Origin: Temnothorax longispinosus
Lineage: Eukaryota > Arthropoda > Insecta > Hymenoptera > Formicidae
Reading direction: 5' to 3'
DNA length: 64,000 bases
NCBI RefSeq assembly: GCF_030848805.1
Contig: NC_092359.1
Span: 12,706,035-12,770,034, forward strand
Below the pieces are notes generated by a model, which did no database searches, was not told the DNA's origin, and was given only the letters and a program-made list of their open reading frames with translations. Position numbers and translations under genes: made by a program. Shown piece after piece: positions 16,591-29,060 of this stretch (position 1 is its first letter; every line of letters starts with the position of its first letter).

Positions 16591-18194
16591 GCACGCGTGT
16601 AAACCTTTATGTTCGAAAGACCAACGCGACGAGATGAAGTGTACGTTTGCGAAAGATGAAAAATTGTTCCGGTTTGTCTGAAAAAGGTTTGTCAAAGTGC
16701 AACGCAATCGATACAATCCCTCGCTGTTAAGTATGTTAAGTTCACGAAAAACTAGAACGAGAAAATGAAAAACAAGCTCCCACCGGTTTAGTGTATTCAA
16801 CCCGAAACAGAGTATAATCGGTAGACCTTTCTTAATTGAGAGCGTCGTAAAAGCTTTCTGGGAATATTATATTTTTTATATTTACGAGCACTTCATTTCC
16901 AAACGTGGCTTTCAAAACTTTTATTCGCGTAGTAAAAAATAAACTTATTGTTATAATATTATATATATAGAATCCGTTAAACTCTTTTATATTTTTATGT
17001 GGATGCAATACGTTGTACTGTTTAGAGGTTGATGGTATAGCTGTTACCTTATACGGATACGAAACCCGTCGCGCGCTCGTAAGGACGCTCCGAACTAGAC
17101 TTTAAGCGACGTTAAGGATTTACTTGGTTTCATACTTTGTAACGTAGCTTTCGAGGAAAAACGTAGAGGAATTTTTACATCGTGACAAGGTCGGTAGATT
17201 AGAGCCGGGCACGCGACGACGACGATGACGATCGAAACGATCCTTCAAATTTTCGGCGAGTTGTCGACAGAAGCCGAGTGACAAATTTATTCTCAGCCAT
17301 CGATCGATCGTGTTATACTAAGAGCGTCACTATTCTTTCGGCCCGACGATGACGGCACGATATATAAATCATTACGATATAAAATAACGCGGGATAGCGG
17401 AATATAAGAAAAAAGGGACACAAAACGCACGCTGTGAAAGATCGAACGCTTCGAAAATATTTTCTTGGCATTGACAAAGCGCGAACGCACATATCAAAGA
17501 GAGATAAAAAAATGTTGAATATATGATAACTGATTACTTAGTAGAGTATTATTAGCGACTTAAGTCTCGTAAGGTAATTAGATGAGGCTATACGAGCGTT
17601 ATAAAGTTTCTATATAATTACAGATTATATAAATATGTATTATATATTGTTCGAGTGTGGAGTAAGCTGGATCGTCGGCCGATTATATTATTGAAATTAC
17701 ATAATGTACATTGTACAGGAACGGCGGAGATGCAACTTTCTCGGCCGATTCTGGGCGATCAGCGTGTTGGACATAACGTAAATTTCGGGAATATCTCGCA
17801 TTTTTCTCGTTGCTTTTCTTTTTGATATATATTTCATTATAATCGCCATCTTAAAAGCGTCGCATATAAATATATAGGGTTGTACCCCCGTCCATCACCG
17901 CAGTAGTAGATTTACGGGATACGACGCGTAGTTAAATCACGACTTACGAGATTAATTACATCACCGCAGAGTGCTAGAAAGACGACAAACGCGAAACGAG
18001 GAGAAATATAAATATATACATACATATTTATACATACGTATACACATATACATGTGTATATATATGTATAAATATATAAATACGTAAATATATATATAAA
18101 TATGTAAAGTATTTAACGTTGTATACGTTCAAGTCTACGATTCCAAGATGGGGCGTTTTTATTACGGTAAACACAATTTCGTTTTCTTGATGTT

Positions 18195-18197
<3 letters not shown>

Positions 18198-18252
<55 letters not shown>
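18198..18252. repeat. (TA)n microsatellite
   Basis: About 55 bp of pure TA dinucleotides. Confidence 0.95.
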
Positions 18253-18254
<2 letters not shown>

Positions 18255-19097
18255 AGATACGTCTTCGACGCGTTACTTAGATCGGGGCCGAGGCATATAA
18301 CGTTCGTTTTATGCGTGACGAGTGTACAACGATATTCGCATGATTAACCGGCAGTTAAGTTCGCCGCTTATAAGGCGATTATTAGGTGGAAAGAAAAACG
18401 CAATTTCCCCCGACAGTTTAGAGACAAGGACCGAACAAAAAGCGCATCAACGACCACGTTCCAAAGTTCGCGCGGGACGAATCTCAGCTTAAAAAAATTA
18501 GAGATCGCGTAAAACCGAGCACGAGTTTAACAGAGCAAACAGAACTAAAACGCAAAGCAAAGAAAACATAAAGTCGTATAGTAAATAAAAAAAGCACTCT
18601 CAAAAAAAGAAGGAAGAGCGAGAGAAACGTGCTGATGTGTTAAAAGGGTAAAGCCGGTTGGGGTCAGCGTCGGAAGGCCGCTTCGCCGCCTCGCGCATCA
18701 AATACTCGAACAATATTGCGCTCGGGATCGAAGAACAGAATCCGATCTCGACGACTTTACTGATCAATTTTCTGCGTTTCTCACAGAATGAGGAATCAGG
18801 ACGCGAATCAGCCGGGCCGGCTTGCGGCGCTGGCGCCAACGGGCGCACTACACCGCGTGTGCAATAAAAAGCGAAATATATAACAATATTAATATCATTA
18901 TATACAAGATTTTTACGGCATATATTACGAAAGTAGGACAAGCGGAAAAAAAGAGGAGATCAGAAGTTCTAGGATAACGATTACTTGTTGTTGTCTACCA
19001 TAGCGTCTTAGCGTTAAGTAGGGCACTAGTTGTAGCTTGTTTCGAGGGATGCGTGTGAAACGTGCATACGAGAGAGTGGCAGCTCGAGAGATTACTC

Positions 19098-19098
<1 letters not shown>

Positions 19099-19141
<43 letters not shown>
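19099..19141. repeat. (GA)n microsatellite
   Basis: About 43 bp of GA dinucleotides. Confidence 0.95.
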
Positions 19142-19143
<2 letters not shown>

Positions 19144-20404
19144 AAGCGAGAAAGAGGGAGAACATGGAACCCCGTGCGAATCCGAAGAGACGAGCGAATG
19201 CTTAAGCGACGGAGTGATCGAATACATATAAAATTATCACATAATTGCAAATATATATATATTCACATATATATGTTCTGTACATATATCTATGTGTATA
19301 TATATACATACTCGAAGAAGCTAGTTACTTAACGGAAGAAAAAAATCAATGATTGATATATTATGTACAGAATCTATACATATATACATATACATATACT
19401 TTTAAACGTGTGCCTATGTGCGCACGTGCGTACGTGCGCGTGCGTGCGCGTACGCGCGGACACCGCATCTCCTCCACGCACCCCCCTCGCAATCCTCCTC
19501 CTCCTCCTCCCTTTCCTTCACCACCTCCTCCTCCTCCTCTTCCTCCTACGCCACCTATCTTTTCGCCGCGAACCAACTCGTTACACGCACTTGCGCACAT
19601 ATCCATTACGCATTACCGTAGCCATGTTGTGTAGGGATGTCTTAAACGAGTAAGCTACGATTTCTCATGTTACATGTTATGCGAAAAAAATGCAAAAAAA
19701 ATCAGAAGAACGCGAGCGGAGAAAGGGAATTTTTTGCGAAAAACGACGAACAATTTTCTTCCGGTCAGTTGCAGGATCGCTTGAAGTCTGAGCTACACAC
19801 TGAAATGCGCGCGGGTGTCTAGACAACGAGGGGGATAGTGATAAATGATAAAAACAAAAAAAACTCTGCACACTCGACGCCATGTGTGAATTAAGTCGAA
19901 TTTTACTCGCCGATTACGACGCTTCCTCACGATATTTTCACGATTTCACTCAATTTTTCCTTTCCTTCCTTCTTTTTTTCGCGGGAAAAACCATCGCAGT
20001 GACGACTTTTATCGTAAACTGTTGATATTCAAATTGATATACAGCACAAGAACCTTTCAGAAATATCTAAGAAATGTTTCATTCGATAGGTTGAAACATC
20101 TCATAAATATTTCAAAATGTTTCTGCAACAGCTCTGAGACATCTCTGGAATAGCAAAATGTCCGCGATTCTTGCACTTGAAACCTTTCTGAAACCGTGCT
20201 GAAAGGTTACCAAAATATATCTGAAACCTTTCAGAGATATTTAAAAAATGTTTTATCTGATGGAGTTGAAACATGTCATAAATATTTCAAAATGTTTCTG
20301 CAACATCTCTGAGATAGCTCTGGAATAGCAAAATGTCCGCGATTCTCGCACTTGAAACATTTCTGAGAAAGCGTTGAAAGATTTCCGAAATATATTGCCG
20401 TATT

Positions 20405-20490
20405 TTTTTTATTCGGGCGGTCACCCATCCAAGTAGTAACCGCACTCAAAGTTGCTTGACTTCCATGATCGAACGAGCTAGTGACGATCC
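20405..20490 (-). pseudogene. 5S rRNA-like fragment (5S pseudogene or 5S-derived SINE head)
   Basis: Read on the minus strand, the segment matches the middle and 3' half of eukaryotic 5S rRNA: CTCGTTCGATCATGGAAGT, then AAGCAACTTTGAG, then TACTTGGATGGGTGACCGCC. The internal promoter C-box region is well kept. The 5' part of 5S is degenerate or absent, and the 3' end runs into an A-rich stretch instead of the closing stem. It is therefore not a functional 5S gene; it is a pseudogene or a 5S-headed SINE remnant. Confidence 0.8.
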
Positions 20491-20630
20491 TCTGGTTCTG
20501 ATGCTTAATTCCTTCTAGCTTATGTTCATATCGTATATAAGCATCTTTAGTGTTCAAAAATTTGAAATTATTTATTAACTGGCAAATATTAAAAACAACG
20601 CAACAACAATTGATATATTATAAATATTAA

Positions 20631-20976
20631 CCCGTTGTGGTCACATGGGGTCCAGTGGACCCCAGGTTTTTTTTTCCCTTAAAAGTATACTATTTTGAGA
20701 GTAAAACGCAGAGTTTTTTTGCTCTATTTCAAAAAATTTTGATGAATATTTGTGTAAAAAAAAGTCAAATTTATCAAAAAAAAAAAAAAATTTTTCTCGC
20801 GTTTTTTCAACATAAAAAAATTTTAAAAATTATTGGATTATAAAGAGGAAGTCATAAACTAAATTCCAGTTCAAGGTTTGAGTGGATACATCAAAAAGAA
20901 CGCAAATGGCAACTGTTGTGGGGTCCATTGGACCCCGTACCACTACGTTATTTTTAGAAGGTGTGACCACAACGGG
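20631..20976. mobile_element. piggyBac-like MITE, 346 bp, TTAA target
   Basis: TTAA duplications at 20627-20630 and 20977-20980 flank perfect inverted ends CCCGTTGTGGTCAC / GTGACCACAACGGG. Both ends also carry subterminal palindromes of the form GGGGTCCA-TGGACCCC. No coding capacity. The TTAA site plus CCC terminus is the piggyBac pattern. Confidence 0.85.
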
Positions 20977-21129
20977 TTAATATAAAAGATTTGTATATCA
21001 TTACATAATATAATATTAATAATTTATATCTGAGAAAAGCAAAAAGCCCTACATATGATGGGTGTGGTTTTTAGGGCTGCAATTAAAAATTTCTAAATTC
21101 GTCTATTTACTTGTCCTAGATGTGTATAA

Positions 21130-21640
21130 AGTTTCATCGAAAACTCAACTGAAAGGTTTGCAAAATTATATTTTATGAAATGTTTCCGAAATAACTTAAT
21201 TAAAAATTTTCATTGCGTGAGAAAGGTTTCAGAAACAGCTCAACTGAAAGGTTTACAAAATCATTTCATATGAAACAATTCAGAAATAAATCAACTGAAA
21301 GTTTTCAAATTTATTGCGTGAGAAAGGTTTTAAAAACAGCTCAAGTGAAAGGTTTACAAAATCATTTCATATAAAACGATTCAAAACTAACTTAATTGAA
21401 AGTTTTCAAATTTATTGCGTGAGAAAGATTTCAGAAACAGCTCAACTGAAAGGTTTACAAAATCATTTCATATGAAACAATTCAGAAATAAATCAACTGA
21501 ACGTTTTCAAATTTATTGCGTGAGAAAGGTTTTAGAAACAGCTCAACTGAAAGATTTATAAAATTATTTCATGTGAAACGATTCAGAGATAACTCAACTA
21601 AAAGTTTTGAAAAATTATCTTCATGTGAAAGGTTTAAAAA
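21130..21640. repeat. 101-bp tandem repeat, about five units
   Basis: The landmark GCGTGAGAAAG recurs at 21215, 21316, 21417 and 21518, exactly 101 bp apart. Each unit also holds AGCTCAACTGAAAGG and ATCATTTCAT blocks with scattered substitutions. Confidence 0.9.
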
Positions 21641-21962
21641 ACATTTCTATTGCAACATTTTATATGACATATTGCAGAATTCTTTCAGAGATGTTGCACA
21701 TGAAATGTGAAAGGTTGAAATGTTTTTGAAACCTTTCTAGAAGCTTTCTGCAAGAATCTGTGCTGTATGGGATAATCAACGATAAGAATGATAAGATAAT
21801 AATCCGCATAAGATAATTTCGACAATGGAAGTACGTGAGGGGGGAAAAAATGTTCGTTTAACGCATCGTAAACAGGTAAAGTTTTTAAGTTGATCAAAGA
21901 ATTGTGAGGTAATCGTGTGTCTTAAAAGATTTAGTTAACAAAATTAATTATTTAGGTATTAA

Positions 21963-22526
21963 GGTACCGATTGCCGTACATGTCCCTATATCCGGACATT
22001 TACCATGAAAATTTTTCGTTATTAATCTCAAATAGTTTTTTTATTATAACATCAAAATTTTATCGAAATCTTTTAATATTTAAGGATATTTATATATAGT
22101 AAAACATTCTAAATATTGTAAAAATTGACATCCAGTAAAAGGTAAATTTGTTACACAATTAGGCGAATTTTGACAATGTCCTTGAAATTTTCTTCAGAAA
22201 ATTCGTCTAATTTGTTACAACGATTTTTATTTTATTACGTATTTTTATTTTATAAAAAACGTTTTCTAAACATTATTTAAGTGGAAAAATATGTAGAATA
22301 ATTATATCCGGACAAGTGTCCGAATATTGGTACATTTCTATGTTTTAAATTTTTTATTATTAAAATATTTTAAACATTTTTCATGTCTTTCTTGCGTCAA
22401 TAACAGGCATTTATACTTCGTCTTTCAATTGGATACATAATTAGATTATTAAAAACCGTATGCTTATAAAAATTAAGCAAAATCGTATTAGCAACGTTAC
22501 ATGTCCAGCTATTTGGGACGCTTACC
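21963..22526. mobile_element. TTAA-flanked element, 564 bp
   Basis: TTAA at 21959-21962 then GGTACCGATTGCCGTACAT. The right end is CGCTTACC then TTAA at 22527-22530. The terminal inverted repeat is imperfect, with subterminal ACATGTCC / GGACATGT boxes. No transposase. GGTA..TACC termini are shared with the elements at 6658 and 46850. Confidence 0.65.
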
Positions 22527-22530
22527 TTAA

Positions 22531-24313
22531 TTGTTAATTTTTTTTTTTTTTACGCGATACTTATCTTTCCAGCTTGAGTTTGAGTTGTAAGACACATGAA
22601 CGTTTCACAACAGTAACAATCGTGACAATATTATATTCCAAGTACATTAAACAATTATTTTATGCTTACGTCGGTTGTGGAATAATTTTATTATTATAAC
22701 CGACAGATAATATGAGACATTGTATGACAAAACACAATGCTACGGACGAATCTCGTTTCCCAAAGCGTTAAAACGGCGACACGAAGCGACGTCTGTTTAA
22801 AACTCGTTCTATATTTTGCTCGTAGTGAAGATCACGCTATTACGCGAGATAACAGTCTTTAGCGACGTACGGTGTACGGCTTGTCGCGGATTTGCACGAC
22901 TCTCTGCATATGCTAAACTGCTCATTCCTTCACTTCTGCCGTTTGGCGACGCGTTCCTACGGAATTTTGCGGTAGAACAGAATTTCACTTACACGCTTTT
23001 CGAAGAGGAGACCCGTGTGTCTCTTCTTGGCGCGCAAGTTCCTTTTAAGCGCCGTGACAGTAAGTGGCCTAGAAAGTGGCGAAAGTACTTCTTGCATGAT
23101 TAAATCCGATTCTCACGAAGGTGTACGCCTTCGTCCGTGTCACGCTTTGCCTGGATTTAACGTCACATCGTGCAACAGAAAGTACGCGAAGAAGCGATTG
23201 AGGGAAAAAAAGAAAACTGCGTTATACAATAACTCGAAAGAAAACATAGGTATTTATTTAGAATACTTGTCGAGAGAAGTTTCCACTATGATATTTAATT
23301 ACATAAACTTAAATAGCCAGTTACCGATTGTTGAAGAGAGACAAGTAACGTTACGGTATAACGATGTAACTTAAAATCATGCAAACGATATTCTTCAAAG
23401 TTATGAAAAAAAAAATTGAATCTTGCTCGGCGTATTTTGAAACTCTTCGAAACGTCACTTTGATTCGCGAGTATTTGTTGATACACAGTCGACAATAATC
23501 AAGTAACAAGTTTACATTCTATATCTACTCCATAACTATTCAATATAACAAACTGAACAAACGCAAACATTAAAATGTTAAATGAAACGATCGAGCCCTA
23601 TACCTACATATATCTCGCTCGAATTTATTATATACATATCGCGATACTTGCGGCATAGATTCCTGTTCCCGCAAATAATCTTTTGCGGCAGCAAGCGTCA
23701 TTTTTCCACGATATAGCTTGCTCTTCAGTTTTAACACGATAATTCGAACACATCGATGAGATACGCTTAGATTCGGCAGTACTTATGTTAGATCGACGGG
23801 ACTTTACGAAGCCTTCCAAGAGAGAGAAGAAACGACGATCCAGGAGTTAAAGCTGTCAATATTCTATAAAGTCAGTGCGATTACCGCTTTCTCATCCGAG
23901 CTCTTTGTTGGCAAGTTTCTCTCTTTTGCTCCGTTAAAATTCTCCTTATCGCTGTTGTTGTTGTTGCTATCATTACACAAGTAAGGGGAAAAATGACTTC
24001 AGAGTATAAAACGTTACGAGGATTAAAAAGTAACTAACTTCTCAGCTGCTTAAGAGCAAGCGAGAGCGCGTTATGCGATATAACGTTTTAATTAGGAAAG
24101 ATATAATACGAGGCCGTCACGTGAGCGCTGATTTTTTTAATTACATCTCAACACTACTCTCGTATCTATAGTTATTTATCTAATTACAGTTTGCAAGTTT
24201 AGGTCGCAGGGACAAGTAAAATTATTACAATGGACTCACATCAAGCGCTCCATTTTCTGCATGCACATGCCACATTACGGGTCCCAGTGAATATAATGTC
24301 TCAAATCGGCAGA
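22531..24313. other. Gene-free stretch
   Basis: Open frames near 22.8-23.4 kb lack any recognisable domain, and splice-compatible coding was not found. I see nothing I can name here. Confidence 0.5.
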
Positions 24314-24610
24314 TAATGTCCATTTCTACCAATGCCGATTAACTTTAATCTCGGTTTAACTTACTTTTCGCCCTTTTTTAATTTTAGGAATTAGAAAAAG
24401 ATAAAAAGTAAATTGAACCGAGATTAAAGTTAATCCGCATTGGTAGAAATGGACATTAAGATGTCTTATGTTCATTTTTACCAATACAGATTAACTTTAA
24501 TCTCGATTTAACTTACTTTATATCTTTTTCTAATTCTTAGAACTAGACAAAGATAAACAGTAAATTAAACCGAGATTAAAGTTAATCTGCATTGATAGAA
24601 ATGGACATTA
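24314..24610. mobile_element. Two tandem foldback copies, about 145 bp each
   Basis: 24314-24458 and 24466-24610 are each palindromic. The arms carry AATGTCCATTTCTACCAAT and GATTAACTTTAATCTCG; the loop is an A/T-rich GATAAA-type sequence. The two copies are diverged head-to-tail duplicates. Confidence 0.8.
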
Positions 24611-26109
24611 GAGGCGTCTTAATAACGTCTCTAATAAAACGTCATATCTTTCGATTGGAGACACGCGTGTTGTCTGGGATGATTGGTATCGCTGGTTACG
24701 CTACCCGTTACAATCGCCGTTGCGACATTATATGCGACGCGTATCCACCACCGCGTACTGCGGCATGTTAATTGCTCGAGGTGATCAAAGGCTCGATAGT
24801 ATCGGATGGTGCTACGCGAATCGGTGGCGTGAATAAAATCGGATTGGAGCACCTTTCTCGAGAGAATGCTCGTGCCCCGAAAAATCGTCGAATCTCTTTG
24901 TATGCGTCTTGTTACATGAGAAGAGGAATAAGAGAGCGCTCCCCTTCCATCGCCATTGTACATACATATGATATATTGTAATGCATATTATATTGTCATA
25001 TATAGGACACGCGAGAAGCGGGCAAGAGATTACGGATGTTATTGTTATTAACGAATTGTCGCGCGCGCGATAAGTGTGAGGTGTATCTCGTTGCGTTTTT
25101 CAAATGCCTGCGGGACAGGATCGTTATAAAAACGACGAATATTGTCGACAGTTTTTCTTTTTTATTTTCCTTTCGAGCAACCTCCGTCGCTCCCCGATTA
25201 TTTGATTGCCCGAGATGTAAACGTTCCTAGGAGAGGCGACTCTTTACTCACTCCGTTCCATTATATTTTTAAGTTCCGTGCACCGAAACGGCGAAACCTT
25301 TATCCGTTAAGTCTGTCTCTCGTTTGTAGGAAAAATCGGACGCGACACCTCGAGACAGCGGCGTTCGTCGTTCAATCACGGTCGTTCCGCCGTGCGTTCA
25401 ATAAATATATACAGCACAAAATGTGTCGGATCGCTACGCGACCTCCACGCGAGGCAGCCCCCAACTCTTGAGCGGTATCCCTCCGATTAATTGTCGAGGA
25501 GACGTTCCGACATTCCGTACGCAAAGATACCCAGAGCACAATAATGTACCAAATCAGAACATAAGACGTCTTAAAAACGTCTTATGTCCCGATTTGGGAC
25601 ATGCTGTCTGGGTACGTAGATGTATACACGAGAAACATCGCGGACGGCGATGATGTTGCATACGCATTTAAAGCTCCTCTTATAGCGTTTATTACTTAGT
25701 AGATAAGACTAGTGCGACGTAGGGAAAAGTGCGCGTGTGTGCGTCCGCACCGAGATAATGTAAATTTTTATAAAGTTTCGAAACGTAATGGCAAGTAATT
25801 GTTGTAGGCAAATTTCCCTTCTCCCGATTCGGACGAGCGATACGAATTAACAGTAAGCCGCTGCCTCGAGTCTCGGAAGGGACAAGTATATCTTTGTGAC
25901 GAGAACAGACCGGTAATATTGCGAGACCGTCGAAGAGTAAAATGAAGCTGATCGCCCGTGATCGCCGGGACGACGTCGATCGAGGACGAGAGGGGAGTGT
26001 GTGCACGTCCGGTTTGCGAGCAACTCCCTTGTCAGACGTTGAACGCGGGATGAACGATATCCCGCATATCCGATATCATCGCATCGTCTCTTTCTCCCTT
26101 TTTCTCTCA

Positions 26110-26140
<31 letters not shown>

Positions 26141-26881
26141 ATCTCGCACTTTCGATCGGTGGAGTCCTCGCGAGACGGGCGCAGCAGCCGAAAAATACCG
26201 TAGGCGGGACACACGACCGCTGGTTTATCGATTATTATCGCAGATATTAATGCGTTATTCCGTACCAAGTACGGCTAGAGCTATCTCGAATAATTTATCA
26301 TAGGGTTAAAAAGGGAAAAAAGGAGTCACACAAAAAAAAAGTCAACTGCAACGCGAGTAATGGAGCACGAACGAAGAAAGGCCTGCATCGACGACCATCT
26401 GACACCCTTCCCCCTTCCCGTCCCATCCCGACCCCCGATCTTACATTTCCTCCCTTTCCTCCCGAGCACGTACCCTCCGCCTATATCCTCAAGAAAAAAC
26501 AAAGAACAACATATTGTAATCTATTGTAGATTGTTGTAGATAAATTATACGGTTTGACCGTACATTGTTACTTTTTGTCGACAATATAAAATACACAGAT
26601 ATATAAGTAATTACCATCGCTACGTCTTTTCGTTATTTCATTATGCCGCTCGTATATTAACAAGGTGGGACATATACGATGTCATTTGATTTTTTTTTAA
26701 TTATTTATTTCCTTAGTATAAAATAAGAATTGCCTCATAATATAATACGATGACGAATGATAACGGGCAATGCGTGCTCGATAACTTTCAATATGAAAAT
26801 TGGCACGTTGATAACTAAAAAAGAACAATATGTACATAACTTACTTGATTAATTCCTATTTTACATAAAGATTATTTTGAA
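24611..26881. other. Gene-free stretch between repeats and DMAP1
   Basis: Contains a small hairpin element (25528-25614), a CT-rich tract at 26106-26140 and C-rich sequence near 26400-26480. No coding exon was recognised. Confidence 0.5.
25528..25614. mobile_element. Tiny hairpin MITE, 87 bp
   Basis: Imperfect palindrome with ends TACCCAGAG / CTGGGTA and a central ACATAAGACGTCTTAAAAACG hairpin core. No coding capacity. Confidence 0.55.
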
Positions 26882-28510
26882 TTAATGAGTAATACTGGGC
26901 GTGCTAGGCGAACCCCCTACCACGTCAATAATATCCGCTTTGACTTCCGGTTCTGTTTTTGGCAGGAGCGCGGGTGGTATTGTTAAAGTCTATAATAAAA
27001 GATAAAGACAAGACAAACAAAATTCAAAACGGATATTACATAAAATATTTACTTGAGAAGTATCGTATTGATATTCACCTTCCCTGGTGCTAGCGCTTCG
27101 TATTGGTGCCTTAAAGATTGTAACTCATAATCACATGTTGATAACGCACTTTTCAATTCGTAATGCAAAACTATGTCGCTACGCAGTTCGTTAAATTGCT
27201 GACATATTTGCTCCGTTGGTGGTGGATTTAATTCTGCAATGTAAGTAACAGTTTCCGTAAGTAACTCATTCAATTTTACAAGCGCAGTATGAAAATGAAT
27301 TATATCTTTTTACCTAAACGCAATTCATTCAGCATTTGCTCAATGCCTTTCATTTTCTTTTGACCGAGACTACTTGGTAATTTGATTCTCTGAGAACGAA
27401 GAGTAACGCCGCTATTCTTAAAATCGGGAAATTTAATTCCAGCTGACTCTACCGCCTGCAAATTAAAAAAAAACCATGTAAATATCTTGATATAAACGTA
27501 CCATTGTATACAGAGTATAATTGTATGACATACATGAGAAGTATCAGTTTTATTCGGTCTATTCCTAGAAGAGCTGCTGCTCTTTTTGGAAGATTTCCTT
27601 TCACTCTTTCTAGGATCTGCTTGTTGATCGGCCTGGGTAATTAATTTCTGTAAATCTTGCGTCTTTCTATCTCTCTCTTTCTTCCTCTGTTCAATCTTGC
27701 GCAATTCAGTCAGTAGAGTCTGTTCTTCCTCCACTTGTTCAGGAGTGCGTTCAAACAACTTTTTCAACTGTTCCTTTCTGCGCTTCTCATGTTCAGCGTC
27801 AAAGATATATACCTTGTCAGTGTGGGATTTTGCCTTTGTCAATGCTGCACACACCTGATAATACCTGTGGATTTATTTAAAATTACATACGCATTCCAAA
27901 AAGCATATCCAATTCAATAAAACATAAATATGTATATATATCATTCTTGCCTCTCTTTTAAGTCTTCTACGGATCTAGCAGGGAACTTGGCGCGATCCCA
28001 TCTGTCTCTGATGATAATAAATCTAAGATCAAATCTTCTGCACAAATCAAACAGATGATCAGTCTCTGCTCGTGTCCAGCCATTGGCTCCTAAGTGTTGA
28101 ACATATTCGGTATTTGTGTATGTAGGAATTGGAACTTTCTTATTGAACTTTGCGAAGGGATATTCCTTTCCAGCATCGGCAACGCGACGCCAGTGATGAA
28201 AAATCGCACCGTCTGTGCGTGCTGGATTGGTAAATGGTGTCCACTTCCATGGCCTGACCTTCTTCATACCAAGCTTGGCTCGCACCTGCTTATATCCCTT
28301 CGCGGTGTCGGTCGGGAATAACGGCGGCACGTCGTTGTTGTCTTTGCAGAGGAGGGCAAACACTTCGCGATGCATGCCCTCAGGGCGTTTTGGCATTTTA
28401 TTGTAGTCATACCGCTTGCGACTCTTTTTGTCGCTGCCCAATATCGACTCTTTCGTGAGTTCCGTAGTCGTCGGCACTTCAATGTCTAAAATATCGCGTA
28501 CGTCCGCCAT
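26882..28510 (-). CDS. DMAP1: DNA methyltransferase 1-associated protein 1, five exons
   Basis: Nuclear subunit shared by the Tip60/NuA4 acetyltransferase and SRCAP/SWR1 remodelling complexes. Exons in transcript order are 28510-27951, 27864-27534, 27455-27314, 27233-27079 and 26989-26882. They sum to 1296 nt (431 aa plus TAA), close to the family length of about 430-470. The start is ATG 28508-28510 with MADVRDILDIEV, the conserved N-terminus. Landmarks are MPKRPEGMHREVFALL, a SANT/Myb-like domain at about residues 143-195 (NGWTRAETDHLFDLC, RWDR), a charged lysine-rich coiled coil in exon 2, and the DMAP1 C-terminal domain (FNELRSDIVLHYELK, then ADIIDVVG). Intron 1 begins with GC rather than GT (AGAG|GCAAGA). 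The other introns are GT-AG. No frame damage is seen. Confidence 0.96.
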
Positions 28511-28896
28511 CGCGGTGCCTACTAATATTTTCTCACACGCTATATGACCTAAAGGACAAGTTGTAAGCTTGAAAACGTCTACAATCTACCATTCAATAGA
28601 AAACTACAAAGAAAATTTTCTCATGAAAATATTATTACTTTATGTATTTCTAGGTTAGGTTTCCACTGTAAGGTTAACGATATACCGGAACAAAGTCCAT
28701 CTTGTTTTATTCGTGTAAACGTTTTTACTAAAGCAAACACATCACTTCTCGACTGCTTGAAACAAGAAGATCCAAAAAGAAAGGATAAAACTACTAAATT
28801 ATAATAATTGCAAGTTATAGCCGGCCTTAGACTATATATAGATAGACGGAGAAGCTATAAGCGGAGGCCGGAGAGCCGGAGAGTAGAGTCCTATCG
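28511..28896 (-). other. DMAP1 5' flank
   Basis: Presumed 5' UTR and promoter region. No TATA box or other element was identified with confidence. Confidence 0.4.
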
Positions 28897-28899
28897 TAA

Positions 28900-29060
28900 G
28901 GGTGCCTCCCCATGCAAGACGGAATCTCGGAAAACGGAATCTCGGAATCATTCTGATTGGTTAGTCCCATGAGGCTAACCAATAGCCTCATGGGACTAAC
29001 CAATCAAAATGATTCCGAGATTCCGTTTTCCGAGATTTCGTCCTGCATGGGGAGGCACCC
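28900..29060. mobile_element. Palindromic MITE, 161 bp, TAA duplication
   Basis: Near-perfect hairpin. The ends are GGGTGCCTCCCCATGCA and its complement, the arms contain CGGAATCTCGGAATCATT, and the inner arm has TAACCAATC. TAA occurs at 28897-28899 and 29061-29063. A second, truncated copy lies at 63890-64000. The 3-bp TWA duplication suggests PIF/Harbinger (Tourist-like) mobilisation. Confidence 0.85.

Larger units (their letters stand above)
16591..20038 (+). other. Gene-free sequence rich in microsatellites
   Basis: No exon was recognised. The stretch has a TA microsatellite at 18198-18252, a GA tract at 19099-19141, alternating TA/CA sequence at 19.25-19.4 kb and a C/T-rich triplet-like block at 19.47-19.56 kb. 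Proline- or serine-rich frames in these tracts are low-complexity artefacts. Confidence 0.6.
20039..21768. mobile_element. 1.7-kb repeat element with ATACAGCACA ends, containing nested insertions
   Basis: Left end ATACAGCACA (20039-20048) and right end TGTGCTGTAT (21759-21768) are inverted copies. The interior is made of degenerate GAAACCTTTCTGAAA/AGGTTTC modules on both sides. It contains a 5S-rRNA-like fragment, a TTAA-flanked MITE (20631-20976) and a 101-bp tandem array. No transposase frame was seen, so it is a composite non-autonomous element. Classification is unknown. Confidence 0.6.

Noticed and set aside
19353..19653. Proline-, serine- and leucine-rich frames
   Set aside because: Products of a C/T-rich low-complexity block; three mutually overlapping frames, none with a domain.
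20276..20557. Minus-strand open frame
   Set aside because: Overlaps the 5S-like fragment and repeat modules; not a protein gene.
28094..28482. Plus-strand and alternate frames over DMAP1 exon 1
   Set aside because: Antisense or out-of-frame shadows of the DMAP1 coding exon.
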